Shown: positions 48,446-61,863 of the stretch, one piece after another
Numbering within the stretch: the stretch's first letter is position 1
Layout of the letters: the number at the start of each line of letters is the position of its first letter
Assembly: GCF_051020975.1 (NCBI RefSeq)
Contig: NC_135039.1
Location: forward strand, 11,382,692-11,446,691
DNA: 64,000 bases
Direction: 5' to 3'
From: Osmia lignaria lignaria
Lineage: Eukaryota; Arthropoda; Insecta; Hymenoptera; Megachilidae
The notes under the pieces: generated by a model
What the model was told of the DNA's origin: nothing
The model's database searches: none
The model's input: only the letters and a program-made list of their open reading frames with translations
Position numbers and translations under genes: made by a program

Positions 48446-50559
48446 CCTATTTTCCCAACAAGTAACCTTCTCATGATTGGATAAACCTTTCAGTTTCATG
48501 TAAATCCTTCTTATGCGAAGCTTTACAAAGTAGCAAGAACACGATCGTTCGATCGTACAGCGTGTAATCCATGAAATTTCCATTCCTCGTTGCGACACAG
48601 TTTACCGCTTCCGGTGCTGTCGTTGTGGAGCGTGGAAAATCGCGGAAATGCCACCGTGTGCATCGGCGGCTGAACACGTGTCCGGGGTAAATGTTAGCTA
48701 CTCTAAACCAGCTAGTAGACTAGAGTTCCATAAGTTTGAAAGACGGGGCAAGCGTTCTTTGCTGCCGGGAAATTTTGCTTCTTCGTCCCGTGTCGCGGAC
48801 TTTCCTTTCTTTGCTCGACACTCGAAACTTTTCAGCTACCTTTGCACGTGAGCTGCTGGTCAAAGAGGGACCCCGAAAGACCCGTAGAACGCTAAACTCG
48901 ATCAATTATGCAAAAATTGACTCACACCCCCTGGCTCGATAGTTCGCCCGTCAATGTTGCTCTTATTCGTTACAATGTGCCACGAATCTCCTTGTTACAT
49001 CTCAAGACCTAGCTTCCATTCTAATAAAATTTACGGAATTGGTAGAGAAATGTGCGAAAATCCTTGAAGACCAGGAAGTTTCTTCAGGGCAAAGGTGATG
49101 GATTAATCGTTTAACTTTGCCGCGAGCTACTTCCGCGCTTTGGCGCCACGACAATTTATTGATTGTTTGATTAAAACATGACGGTCGAGGTATGTAGGCT
49201 AAGCTACACAGCTATCGACCCCCAGATGGTGATTCGTTATCGGCCTCGACTCTCCTGGCGCGGAACACTCGTGGATGAACTTCGTACCAGCCTCCTGTCT
49301 ACGCATAAATCGCGATAAATGCTAGCCACCAAGATACAGGGCTTCCTACTTTTCCCCATGTGTAACCTGGTCAGGTGCTTACAGTGATCCGATGATCCCC
49401 GAAGGTTCAATTTTTGAATTACTGTTGCGTCAACGTGCTCGGAATGGCAGACATGATTCTTTAATTTCATTGCTGGCACAGAAATTCAATTTTCCTTTAG
49501 ACGCAAACGAACCGCCAGAAGTAATCGATCACTGATTCAACAAAGATAACATAATAGAAATTTCGTTTCATTGTACTCCAGGTTTGAAACCGCAAAATTT
49601 GCTCCAAGTCCCTGGTCATTAATTCTTGGTTCTAACTCAAATTGAAGCATATCGCGCACAAAAAGCACCAACCAGCATTTGTGGATTCACTTGGAACGAT
49701 TTGCTGCGAGTTGAAAAGTCAGCCGGGAGTAAGTTTTGTTAGGAAATGTTGGGAACGTTTACCAGAGACGTCCCTTTTGCACGTAATAACAGATATTTCT
49801 TGGTGATATCCTTAAATCCCGTATACGAGATACTAAGGAAGAAATATAGCCCATAAAAAATACGGTATACCTACTTCCTTACGACAGTGTGGTCGAGGAA
49901 ATGGTCAGAGGAAACGAGCAATGGATCTGGGTTAGGCAAGTAAACTTATCTTCTATGGCCGAAGACTCGAATTTGTTCTGAAGATTATTTCTTTGGTGAA
50001 TGAGCAGCATATTCTATTTTTGCAATGAAACAAAAATTTGGACTCAGAAGTAAATCTGGACTGTAAGTACCAAGAATTTGTCCGGAAGGTCGGCGACGCA
50101 CCGGACTTAGACTGCGTTCCCTCCTTCTCAGTTTGTATTTATTGTGGCAAGGAACGCGCGTTTCACATATTCATTTCTTTCCCGTATACTGTATTTAGTA
50201 ACCACATGTTTCATGTGGGGCGACCATGCACCCATTTTTTAAAAGTACCATGACAGAAATTGTCCTGAATGCTTCCTACAATTCCTTCAGGACTAATTTT
50301 TCCATTTTTTCTCGAGACAACTCTCCGCGAACGTTGCTAACTTCTTGGGCCATTTTCCACGATCATCTCTTATTTCATGGAAATCCTCTGCTACCCGTCG
50401 GAAAACTTCTGCTTGTGCAATTTTCTTAAATGCTATTGCGAAACCAATTCACCAACCAACTCCATAGACGTTTAAAGCCGAACGATGCTTCAGTTGTTCC
50501 AAGAAATTTCATTTTTTCACCCTGTTCAACTTTATCCATTTTCTCATAGACGGCACTCA

Positions 50560-50800
50560 GGTGTTTCCTTAGTTTTCTGCATTTAATTTTCCTCTATTTT
50601 CCTTTTCCTATTCTTTCTGCGAATCTGTTTAATTTTCCTGATTTTTCCTGGCTGAAATTTCCAAATTTCCTACTTCTTCGTATTTCTCACTGTAATTTCC
50701 CTCTATTTTCCCTAATTTCCTCTTTTCCCTTCTTTTTCCTGGTAGAAATTTCCAATTTCATACAACTTTTCCGCATTTTCCCGCCCTTTCCTTTACACTC
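50560..50800. repeat. Pyrimidine-rich TTTTCC array
   Basis: Irregular repetitions of AATTTTCCT and GAAATTTCCAA occur with CT-rich spacers. There is no fixed period. Confidence 0.55.
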
Positions 50801-50917
50801 TTCCCATTTAGTGGACACGAATATTTTTCCTGAAGCTTGGAAAATTTGTTTCTAATTATTTTCCAATGTTTAGTACCAGGAAAAATTGAATTCATCTTCA
50901 GAAAAAATCTTTTTGCC

Positions 50918-50990
50918 CCCTATAGGATTTGAACCCGGGCCCACCGCGTAGGAGTTAAGTCCCCTACCTCCTGCCCCCGACGTACACTTA
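50918..50990 (-). repeat. tRNA-derived SINE-like fragment
   Basis: On minus the sequence contains GGTAGGGGACTTAACTCCTA (A-box-like region) followed by CCGGGTTCAAATCC (B box) and ends in TATAGGGGGCA. The layout is that of a tRNA head, but I cannot fold a complete cloverleaf, so a SINE or tRNA pseudogene is favoured over a functional tRNA. Confidence 0.55.
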
Positions 50991-52248
50991 ACTTTCAATT
51001 TTTCTTTTAACTAATACTTTCTTATGGCGAATTACTTGTATTAGATAGTTGTTAAAGGAACTTAAGTTTATTGCACGGTTGCAAAAACAGAAGTGACACG
51101 ACTGTGGTATTTAACATTCTGCTGTTGACACACGTATCGAGCCCCTGAAAGCCAAAGGAGCCTCTTCTTGCGGAGCCTCCAAACAGCTCATACATTTTAA
51201 TGTCCCTTTAGAGTACACTTACAGCACGCGTGGCTGTAGCTTCCCTTCATCCAACCCCTCTATTATTCGAGCCAGCGTTCCGATTGGCCGAGCTGACTCT
51301 GTAATAATCGTGAAACCGATCTTCTCTATCGTTACGGCGATCACGAAATCCAACACCTTCGTAAATAATCATCGATCCCTGGGTAAATTGACACGGTGCG
51401 GTGCATCCTACCCAGTGAACTACTTTCAGTTTCCACCATTTCGTGTAAGTTGTAAATCAACAATCGAACGAGCAATTCTGACTCTTGAAATTTTTAGTAG
51501 CTCCCATTACGAGCCTCGAAAGACAGAGTAAAGTAAATCGAAGAACCCAAGATCGGAAGGAATTGAAATACTCTACGAACGGATGTCCCAATAAATTTCG
51601 TCCTCGATAAAATTATTCTTCGTACCAAAAATGGTAACTGTAAAATTGAGATTCATCGAACGCGTCACTGTACCTCGAAAGGGATTTCATGCTTGATATA
51701 AAATATTAATCGCCGCAGGTGGCCAGAATGCATTTCTCTTTCCATGCGCACTACCGGTCATGGTTGCAATAATAAATAACAGGTGTTCACGGTGTGCATC
51801 GGTGCGTTGTTTATCAGCCGGCAGGAAATTCTTCAGGTTCGTCGAGAATTTAAGTAGAAACAACAAACGTTTCATCAACAGTGAATTATCGCTTATTAAA
51901 AGCATCAACCTCGAAATTTTTATAAATTTATCTCCAATTCATTTTATCATCGCAGAACGGCTTTCGTTTCGTTTTAAAACGTGAAATCACTGTGGGGATT
52001 CGATGCGAGACGTAGAAAGATTAATTCATTTCACGGAACTTTGCGTAATGAACGCATCCCCGGAGCATTTTAAGAGAAAATTGCAGCAGACAAAGTGAAG
52101 AGAAGAAAGAGACAGGAGCTTTTATTTGTCGCGTCGCTTTGCAAGCATGCACGCGGAAAAAGCAGCGCTCCTTTCCGTCACGAGACGCGGTTTAAAACCA
52201 TTCCCTTTGATGTCCATATACAAAGCTTTCGCCAAGATGCAGAACTAT

Positions 52249-52260
52249 CCCCCCCCCCCC
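52249..52260. repeat. Poly-C run (12)
   Basis: Twelve C on plus in intron 1. Confidence 0.88.
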
Positions 52261-53051
52261 TCCTTTCTCCCTTTTTCGCCCTCCCGCTGTACCTTCACGA
52301 GCGCCAAAAGCGACGTGTCCCGTGTTCTGGCCGCAGAGGTACGTGGCAGACAAAGGATTGGAAAGCATCCTGTACATTATTAACAATTGCGTCTTGCTTG
52401 CTAGCTAATACCACTGTTAGCTCTTCGTATATCTAACTGGTTGTTAAATAAGTCTGGTCAGTTAGACAGGTCAGTTGAAGCTAACAGATAAACTCGAAAG
52501 AGAATCAATTTCTACTGTAATTAAACTGTGCCGTCGTTTAAATGGTCGGGGGGAAATATCCCTAGCCATTATTTAAGCCGTTCGTTTCAATTTCCCTAGG
52601 CTACGTGGCCAGTATCAACCCGATCTCCCCGCAACTGTTGAATCTGGCCAGTCGCCAAGTCTTGCCGAAAGTAACGACGTTGCTCCTTGTTTCTTATTCG
52701 TCCTGCCTGATGGCTGGAAAATCATCCCGAGTAGTGAAATTAGTTGGGCGTCTCGAAAGACGACGAGGTGTTTTGGGTCCTAGCGACGAATAATGTTGGA
52801 CTGGCGGTGGACCACAGGGGAGAAAACTCGAGTTGGATTTCGATGGATGTCGATAACAATCGCGCGTGTTTTCGTTTCGAGGAACGTGGACAGAGCACTC
52901 GTGCTCGTCCGCTGATACGATGCTCATTTATCCATCGGATAGAACGAACGCCTTTGCCTTTGGAATCACGCGGATAATGAGCCGTTTGCAATTCCCTGCT
53001 TCCTTCAATGGAAATATTGGCGAAGCGACATAGGGCAGGGTTCTTTTCGAC

Positions 53052-53078
53052 CGGTTTTCAGAGGGTATGCCCCTTTCC
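53052..53078. repeat. Half-site of the 21.4-kb hairpin family
   Basis: CGGTTTTCAGAGGGTATGCC followed by CCTTTCC matches one arm of the hairpin at 21364-21473. No second arm is seen nearby, so the copy is truncated or diverged. Confidence 0.65.
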
Positions 53079-53689
53079 TCCCACCGTGCCCCTCACGAGG
53101 GCCATAGTCGTAGGGACCAGAGGGTGCCCTCCTCTGAAATGCAGAGGGACCCTACCTTCACTCATGGGTTCTAGCCCCCCAAACAAGAATCCTAATTACC
53201 TTAATGCCATAGAGTCTCTTGTGCTTTGCGATAAACCCTAGTTGCTTTCAATGGGAATTGTTGATAATTTTGTAAAGGTAATTCACAGAATTTGCCTACA
53301 CGGTGAATATCAAAATGTATTTCGAAGGAAATCGAATCAAATCGTAAAACTGGCTAGTTGTACAAATGATAGAAACAAGAAGCATGCATATTCATGGGGT
53401 GAATTCAGTCCAACGCACGTATCAACGTGTGGGCTAATCGTGTAATCCTAAATCACCTAATGGCTGCGGCAAATACAATCAACGTACGATTGCACGGAAC
53501 AGAGGCTAACGCACAGCTGTAGGCGTTTATGTTAAAAAGCTCTCATCCGGTTGAGCAAACACTCTCGGTTATTGTAAATGTTGTAATTTGAAATTGAAGC
53601 CGACACAGCTTTTCGTGGTCATTTTCTAATGAAAATTCGATTCGTAATAACATCGTACATGTAATGGATAAAAAAACAAAAGATTTCTA

Positions 53690-53850
53690 GGAACATCGGT
53701 AGGCCAGTGGATAAAACATTCGCTAACCACCGCGAGGGACCCGAGTTCAAATCCTCCATAGGGTGGAAAAGTTTTTTCATCACACGTTTCTCCCCGATGT
53801 TCCTCAATCTCATGAAAACCCCAAGAGTTTTCAAGGAAAAAAAAGTTCCC
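53690..53850 (+). repeat. tRNA-derived SINE-like element
   Basis: The A-box TAGGCCAGTGG (53700-53710) and B-box GAGTTCAAATCC (53743-53754) start 43 bp apart, the spacing of a real tRNA promoter. The next 90 bp is not tRNA-like and ends in an A-rich stretch near 53837-53846. Cloverleaf pairing is incomplete, so I call a SINE rather than a tRNA gene. Exact ends are uncertain and no target duplication was found. Confidence 0.6.
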
Positions 53851-56579
53851 ATAAAAGGAAAGCCCCATATAAAAACGGTCCTTCAAATATTAACAAGGCA
53901 CGGTAATTCCCCCAACGCGCCAGAACTACCAAAAAAGTTCCAAACAGACGCGGATATGAGTCCTCTAGTAATAAACTGAAATAGAGAAACTCCCTAGTAG
54001 AGTGGGGGGAAAGTTCAGGAAAAATCACTAGAAATGGGGAGAAGGAAGTGTGATTCGGAAGCGTCAATAGAAAATGGCGACAAGTTCTCTGCATATTTGA
54101 AGGCACACGGTTATGCAGCTGCGGGATGTATGGGCCTATGTATACTAACGAGAGGTAATCCCCGGCCACCTGACGTTCCGGGACTGTCGTCATACGTTCC
54201 TTCGCTACGTGTGCATCGGTATCCTGATGCGGCAAGAATGATAGACCCGCTGGAATTCTGCCAGTGATTCCGCTACAGCCTGGAAAAGTCCGCGTTACGC
54301 GGTTGACTAACGCGCGGTTGATAGCGGGCACGTGTGCCGCGTTCTAATTGAGAAACTGTGCAGTTTTTGCTCCATAGCTCCCATAGATCTCATAGTTTTT
54401 ATTCGATCAAATTTAGAGAGATTGCATCGAGAAGGGACGTATCAAAAATCGAAGCGTCGCGGCGTTGCGGATGTTTGCCACTCGTCGCATGTGGGTCACG
54501 TACTCGCATAGCAATCTCTCCAAAAATTTCATATGACAGTGAAGTCGCATTGTGCGCTGGGATATCGACGAAACCGGGGGTATCGCATTTTGTTCGAACA
54601 AACAGGACTGCATTTGCAAATCCGACCACCGTCGGATTCTCTAGTCTACAAATAAGATTTTTACGGATACGGCAAATCCCTTCCGGGTCTCATGCGATTG
54701 ACAAAAGCTTTCCAGATAAGGAACATTAAAGACTTAAGGTTATCATTCCCTGAGATCCTTTGTTGTACATGATAAAATCAATCTTCCAGCTTGTATTTGT
54801 TCTGAATGCCAACGGACGGCGCAGGCGTGCATGTAGCTCGTTTCCCGGGAAAAGAACCGCCGTAAATCCGTAATTAGACTGAAGCGATCTCGTAAATTGT
54901 CACGTAACGGATCCGGGGGATTCGTGATGCTTCTGAAATCGCGTGTCGCCATTTGCTGGCTTGTATTCCGAAAAAAATCAGATACGAGAAACAAGTGGAA
55001 ATCGGAGCGCAATTACTTTAATCCGTGTCGCCTGGATATTTTCACTCTAACAACTAATAACGGGGATAATTATAGTTTCAGAACAATCTAGGAAATGTTC
55101 GAACTTATCTACTTTTACCAAGTTAACTTACGTTCACGTAAGTATCCTACCAGTTTTGTTTGCATTTCTAAATATGACCCATTTCGATCGTTTCGCCTAT
55201 ATTTCCCTCTCGCATTCCTATTTCTCCGCTTTCCCACGCGTATTTTCCGTCCGTCACGCGTCAGCCTGCATTACATTTAATTGAAAGACAAAGATCAGCC
55301 GGCTAACAGTGACGGACAAATCGCGTGGAGCCGAGGAGAACTGCAGCAGCTGGTTCGTTGTCGATATCAGATTAAAGGATCGAAACTGGGAGCTCGCGCG
55401 CGCGCCAATCGAACGAGAGAAGATTACGTCCACGATAAACCTGTACGCGAGTCCAATTGATTCGAAACCCGACGGAAAAACAAGCGATTTCAGTTTAGAA
55501 AAAAAAGAAAAACAGTTTGATTGTAAAATGTACATTTTATGTCGATTTTAATTACTCAACTCGTTTTTCAATTATTCGCGAACGAGCTGACGATTGTCCA
55601 TCGAGGCTGATTTTATTTTCTCCAAAGGGACCATTTTTTCACGTTCAACAAATTCAAAATGCTTTTACGGTAATTACGAACGTTCGCGTTCAGTCGCTGA
55701 AGCCCGTGTGTGCTTTTTGTGAACGTCAACCGGTGGAGTCTAAAAGTACTAGGGGAGGAATAATTAACAAGGAACGGTTTCCTGGGAAAATTCCTTCGGA
55801 AAACCCTTAATTACCTAACTGCATCATTCATAAGTTGAAGCGCAGTCTGTTACGGCGAATCGTTATTTGTGTAATTAGATCCCATTGCTTGATCACATTA
55901 CACAGGGTAACCGAATGGCTAGCTATCGATCGGATACACCATTTTGGAAAGAAAATTCGAGAAAATTCGATGGTTGATGCAATCTCGAGGCGGATAATCA
56001 CGAATGTTTCCATTCGTTAATTTGATCAAGGTAGTTAGCTTGTAAACGATGAACATTACAACGAACCTAATTGCACGACTAATTCGCTAATTAATACATC
56101 TCAAGCTGCTTTCAAAGATCACGGACGATATGATGATACCTTTGAAAGTGGCGAGTCGGGGCATTAACGAAAGCGGGTATTAATTAACAAAGTGCAGGTT
56201 TTTCACAGAATTCCTTGCGAGCCTGTGCAATTATTCGATGCATCGTTAGGAAGCCTTGGAATTAGCATCTGGGTCCCAATCACGCGCAGAAATCTTGCTT
56301 TTCCGTTTATTACACCTGATCGATTCAACGCATCCGTTAATGGAACACTTGTCTATTCTAACATTTATTTTTCCACCGTTTTCTCCTGGAAATTTCCCCC
56401 ATATCCTTTTTCCTTACACGTTTTTACCGCGCACCTTTTCCCATTCGAATTTTCCATCTTCGTTTTTCGCTTTTCCGACACATGAAAATCGAGAAATCAC
56501 TTTTCCACAAGAAATTATTTATGGAAACTAGTATTGAAGGTGGAAAACGTTTTTTAGGAGCGAGAAAAATTTGGAAAAA

Positions 56580-56665
56580 CGAAAAACGCGAAATGGGATT
56601 TGAACCCGCGCCGTTTCTACTGGAAACCAAATACTCTGCGACTTTACGCCCTCGACCATTTTCCA
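56580..56665 (-). repeat. tRNA-derived SINE-like element (long-variable-arm type)
   Basis: On minus, ATGGTCGAGGGCGTAAAGTC is an A-box like those of serine or leucine tRNAs, and GGGTTCAAATCCC (56595-56607) is a perfect B box. The two start about 51 bp apart, which suits a class II tRNA. The right side of the fold is not intact enough to call a functional gene. Confidence 0.55.
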
Positions 56666-58993
56666 CCTTGACCACTTTTTACTATTTCAATTATTTATGT
56701 TACATGAATTTTTGAACGGCACTGAATACTGAAAATTTCGATAAAAAATTAATTTCGTTTACGTCCGTAATACCGAGAATGATAAAACGACGGAAATTCA
56801 TGTATGAGCTTCTGAAAGATTCAAGGAAGAGTCCGGCCTACGAAGGTCGGCCATTAGAAGTCGGATAAAAGAAACTGAATAATGGAGAATCTGGACCAGC
56901 GTTGGGACAAGGGTTAACGGGAGACCCTCCCGCAACGTGACCTTAACCCTTTGATGAAACATATTTCAAGTAGCTAGCTCGGTTATCCCAAGCACCTTTT
57001 CACTTGTCTGTACCTTAAAGCGGAACGATCAAACGAAATTCTTCGATACCATATTAACAAACGAGGTTAGGAATCAGCACGCCAGCCATTTTTTAAGGAC
57101 TTCCTTATTCGCTTTATAGGTTAGGGTAAATTTTAATCGCGCGAGCGAACATTCCTGAAAAGCAGCGCCGATTCCTTCGTTGATTTTCCCTTGTGCAATT
57201 CCCAGAATTATCCAAGCAGCAATTTGTCTGGCGTAATTGCAGAGGTCTCGACAAAAGAGCCCGTGCTCTCTCGCTACTCGCTTTAACCCTTTTCACGCGA
57301 CATCGCAGCTGTCATCTCGCGAACGATGTTTGAAACCTAATAACACGAAGACACATCCGAGCGGGGGAGGAATTTCCACGACAATCTGTCGGGAGCTTCT
57401 AATACGCGAAACAGGCCTGTTTTTAATCTGACGCGTGTTCGCGTGACAACCGTTGTTTGCCTGTTCCCACGTTAATCAGCGACAGATCTTAACAAAAAAC
57501 CGCCTCTCGTTGAGCGTATTAACCTCCTAGCGTGTCTGATCGTTCCCCCTAACGACTGTGAACATTACACTTCGAACGTAGTAAATCTTGTTTCTTGTAA
57601 AAAAATTAAAGGTCGACCGATCATCTAGATGAGATTGTCGGGTTATTTGGCGTAGCAGCTTTTAAGAAGCTTCATTCACTTGCTGCTTTGTTGAAGTTAG
57701 GTTAGGTTTGATCGATGGGCTGATAGAAATTGAACTGGGCCGGACTCGAATCAAGTTAGGCATGCTAATTTTCAATTATTTCCAGGATAAGCAGATCTCG
57801 ACTCGATTAATTATAGGTTAGGCCTCTTTGAGGTTATGGTCGAGTTAATGGCAGACGGATTGGTTAGGTCCAGTGTAGCTGATTCAAGTTAGGTTAGTAT
57901 TAAGTCCAGATTAACTTAATCGTCTTATATAAACCTATTTTCTTTCTTTTTATCTCGAAAATTATCCCAGCAAAATGAACCCTAAATATGTTCTTTCGTA
58001 GAACCTCTTGGTTCAATTAATTCTCCTCGGGCAGGAATTAAATAATCCACAATTAAGGCGAAGCTTTAAATTAAGGAAATTTTCACGGCTTGGCGATAAA
58101 TTTTTCTCCGCGATAAATTTCTACCTTCCCCGCCAGTTGGAACGGTTCCCATTATTCGAAATCCGTTTAAACGGTTTTACCAACCGATACAGAGGTGTAA
58201 TATTGTCGATGCAGGTGTTGCAAACAATTTTAAAAAATTTTTTTATTTTATTTATCATTCGATTGCGATTCGTCATTGTTTCTCTGGTCACGATCAGTGG
58301 GAAACAAAAGGGGAAGAATATTGAAAAAAAAACAAAAATGGAACAATCGAGTAGAAGTCTCTCATTTTCTTCTTCATTCGATTAAAAAATCGATATATCG
58401 GAAAATATTGTTCGGAACAGAGAGGATTATTTAAACGTGCATCGATCAAAGCAGTGGTCTGAGAGATATTTATCAATCACGTCGGAACACAATAAAATTT
58501 GATCATGGTTTGCTATTCCGGTGAGTTTCGTTTAAACAATCACACTCTAACGATAACGTTTCAATATATACATAGGTGTCAGATCGATCGTGCAAATTTT
58601 ATTACGAATGAAAATATCATACTGGCGAGTGAAAGCGATGATAATTATTCAAACAAAAAAAAGAAATCTTGTTAAACCATTGAGATTTCTCTTGGGAATA
58701 TTAAAAATTAATGTCGTGACATTGATATCCTGACACGAAATTCATTTTCAAGATAGAATTTTGAAATTTAATATCATGGTATTAAATGTTGCATGAAGTG
58801 CACCATTTTAAGCAAAAGATTGACTGAGAGCTGCTTCGAAGTCTCTAGGGCAGGTCCTGGCCCATTTGTGCCCTCAAGTCTTGGGGTGCTACCTCCAAAT
58901 CTCAACTTTATCTCAGGGCTTGATGATGGACAAAATATAACACAACTTTTCTATGCAACCCATTTCACGTATTTTGAGTATTTTATATGACAT

Positions 58994-59070
58994 AGCCCTA
59001 GGAAATAAGGCCCAAGCCCTAGGAAATAAGCCCCAAGCCCTAGGAGATAAGCCCCAAGCCCCAGGAGCCA
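58994..59070. repeat. 21-bp tandem repeat, about 3.6 copies
   Basis: AGCCCTAGGAAATAAGCCCCA recurs at 58994, 59015, 59036 and 59057 with an exact 21-bp period and few substitutions. Confidence 0.9.
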
Positions 59071-61863
59071 AATTTTGCCCCCTTTGCCTTAACAATTCTA
59101 TATGGGAATAAAAGGAAGCTTTGTGATAGAGAGTGAATAAAGTCATGAAAATAACGACATGAAACGAGTGATAATGATCAAATAGTCAGCGGTAATTACT
59201 CGGTATGTTACACTTTCCTCGCACATTGTATAATCTCATTTCGGTTAATGCTGATCGGTGCGAGAAAGGCCGATGCATTATTCGGTTAATAGCATACAGT
59301 ATGTGAATTTACGCTCGTATTATAATCCTGCAGCTTGTTGATGTAATTATCGACTGTGGCGCGAACGTCGTTTGACCTCGTTAACGGTGCACCGTTTGTT
59401 TCCAAGGAGCTTCCTCCGTTCCCTAATTCACCCCTTCCCGATCGGATCGAAAATTCCTTACCTCTATATTTTTTTCGTTACGTATATATGGAGGGAGGTA
59501 AACAAAAAATTGTCAGGCAGCGTAAATTTTCATTGTTCCGCGTATGCAGTTGGATGAAACGTAAACAGAAGCCACCGAAATTGTTGGTTTTTTCACGAGA
59601 ACATACGAGAACAGAGGCACGTAGTCCTGCATGGCTTGCTATTTTCTCTGTTTTTCAGTGTTCCCCCTTTTCATTGTTGCTGCACATGCAAATGCAACGT
59701 TGGAAATTCGTGGAAGACTCTCGGGTCAAGGGTGACTACCTTCCCTTTTGTCAGGACCTCTCAAAATATGTCTTGGCTAAGTCATTTAAACCTATTCCAG
59801 ATGCAGTTAAATTAGTTCTAATTCAATTTTAATAAAGTCCAGTTACGCCTCAGTTAGGTTACTTAGATATAGGTTAGGTTAGACTATGAGTACATTCTTT
59901 AATCCTGCAGGTACCTGCTCTAGGGGAGGAAGCCATATGGGATAACCCAAATACTTTGCAGGCTCGCAACCTAACCTAATCTAACTAATCTTTGTTTTGG
60001 ACCTAGCCCACACTGATCCCCACTCCTGCGAGCCCACAGGTCACATGGGCAAGGCTGTACATAACTATAACAGTGGTATACCTTAGGTGCCCTATAGACT
60101 CAGGCTTCCACTACACAGTCCATGGGTTAAATTTGAGTTAAGTCTACGCGGAGAAGCAGAATAATTGCATTGAACCTATTCTCCAAGACATTACCGAACG
60201 ATACAGGCTCGTAAGAGCGTTCAATTGTCAGTAGCAGTGCGAATATGCACAGGTGTCAGGTCCAAGATATCATATCGAGCGGTATCCTGAATAGGGCAAA
60301 TTACTGATGCAGGTACACGTACATCATCACGCATCGACGCAACTGCCAGTTCAAGTTGTACGTGAAATAAACGTGAACTCCACTGAACATGAAGGAGCCA
60401 TTAACATATCAAAGCATAATTACACATTTTCATTCATGACTTAACTATTTCCAAGTGGGTAGCAGGCACTTCCCATCGGTTCACAAGATGCACTCTTTCA
60501 TTTTGGTTTAATTAGTAATTAAAAGGGTGAAAACGTTTGAAAAATGGATTAAAGGTGGAGAGAACAATGATAATTTAGGGTTCAATGAACGATCGGGAAA
60601 TTTTCCCGCGCATTTCTCCGGGGGAGAATAAGGAGCGTTCGATTTAGGGCTCAGATACCATGGAAACCAAACCGAGGAGAGTTGCTTAATTACCTCGACT
60701 CGTTTAAGCGGGGAACGTCTATTAATGGCCGTGCTTGCCTTTGGGTCAAAGATCGAAGCTCTCGTTTTTCCAGCTAATTGGCGCCATCGCGGCGCCTAAC
60801 TTAGACGAACATCTCTCATTCTGATGGAGGTGTTAACGTATAACTAAGCGATGGTCAGGTGGATCAAGGTGAAATTAAAATTCAGTTAGGTTAAGGTCCT
60901 AGGTAAGTCACATTTACAAGCTTATGTCATGAATGAATTAGTTATACTAGATTTAAGTTCAAGTTGATTTAGGTTAGGTCTGCGACGGTTTAAGATTCCA
61001 GAAGCTTTTATCAACACGCGAAAGACATTTCGCGACGGAAATGTCAATTTAAATTGATGTAGCCTGCCTACGGGTGTCCTCAATCCGCAATCAATACCTC
61101 CCTATCCAAAATGTTAGCAGCAGTAGCAGAAATCCTTGAAACTTTGAAAAAAGAATGTCTAAAGCACTCGATGTTCCCTGAGACTACGTTGTCCTTTGCT
61201 ATGCAAACAGAGGAAAGCTCTGTCGATCGGGACCAAAGGCTGTTCGAACCGGGTCCCTGAGGCATTTAGACGTCACAAAGGTTAATTAGCTAGAGTGGGT
61301 CGACTTTTAAGAAAGCCGAGCGGAATAATTTCCCGTTCAGGCGAGGAGGTGAACGCAACTGCGTTGCGCGACGCGGGCTTTTCATTAACGAGAAAGGGGC
61401 AGATCACGAGCCAATAATGAATAGCTATCCGCATTATCTAACGACAATACACTGGGACCATTGTTTCCAGTCGCCGCCGGTTACTCGTCCCTCCAGCTGA
61501 ACCTCCTTTTACGTAACGACCGAGGGACGCTCTAACTACGGAAACACGGCACAGAAAAACTCGCGGCAGCAGGGGATTTCCACGAACCTAGCCCTGGGAG
61601 CGGTAAACACTCGTGGAAGTAGCGAAAGGTGGGGCAGAAGGCGGCAGCAGCAGAGGGCTGAGTTAGTTCTTCCTCCTCTTCCAAGAATTATGCCCTTGAT
61701 GTTTCTTACAAGTTCGCTAATTATCGTGAACAAGTCCGCCAACGCCTCCCTCGCTTGTAGGTAAAAGGAACAAGTCCTAGCGCAAAGAGGAAGGGGCACC
61801 TGCTGTGTCCTAAGGCAGCCAGTACACCAGAAACTATGGGATTATGGCAGGAATCTGACTTAC

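Larger units (their letters stand above)
28402..61863 (-). other. Ace: Ace intron 1 (33,462 nt)
   Basis: This giant intron separates the exon that ends with the catalytic Glu from exon 2. It holds most of the repeats in the window: several pyrimidine-rich degenerate arrays, a 440-bp foldback element, the hairpin array with its 5S-derived SINE, tRNA-like SINE fragments and a 21-bp tandem repeat. Parts not listed separately (for example 30.9-36.5, 37.2-38.8, 49-50.5, 51-53 and 54.3-56.5 kb) look like ordinary AT-rich intron with no supported gene. Frames of up to 166 codons occur but match no family. Confidence 0.9.

Noticed and set aside
53692..53765. Functional tRNA gene
   Set aside because: Promoter boxes are well spaced, but acceptor and anticodon stems do not pair convincingly by eye.
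53831..54331. 166-codon minus-strand frame
   Set aside because: It overlaps the tRNA-derived element, has no recognisable domain and no splice support.
59356..59832. 158-codon plus-strand frame
   Set aside because: The composition follows the local AT-rich intron, with no domain and no neighbouring exon.
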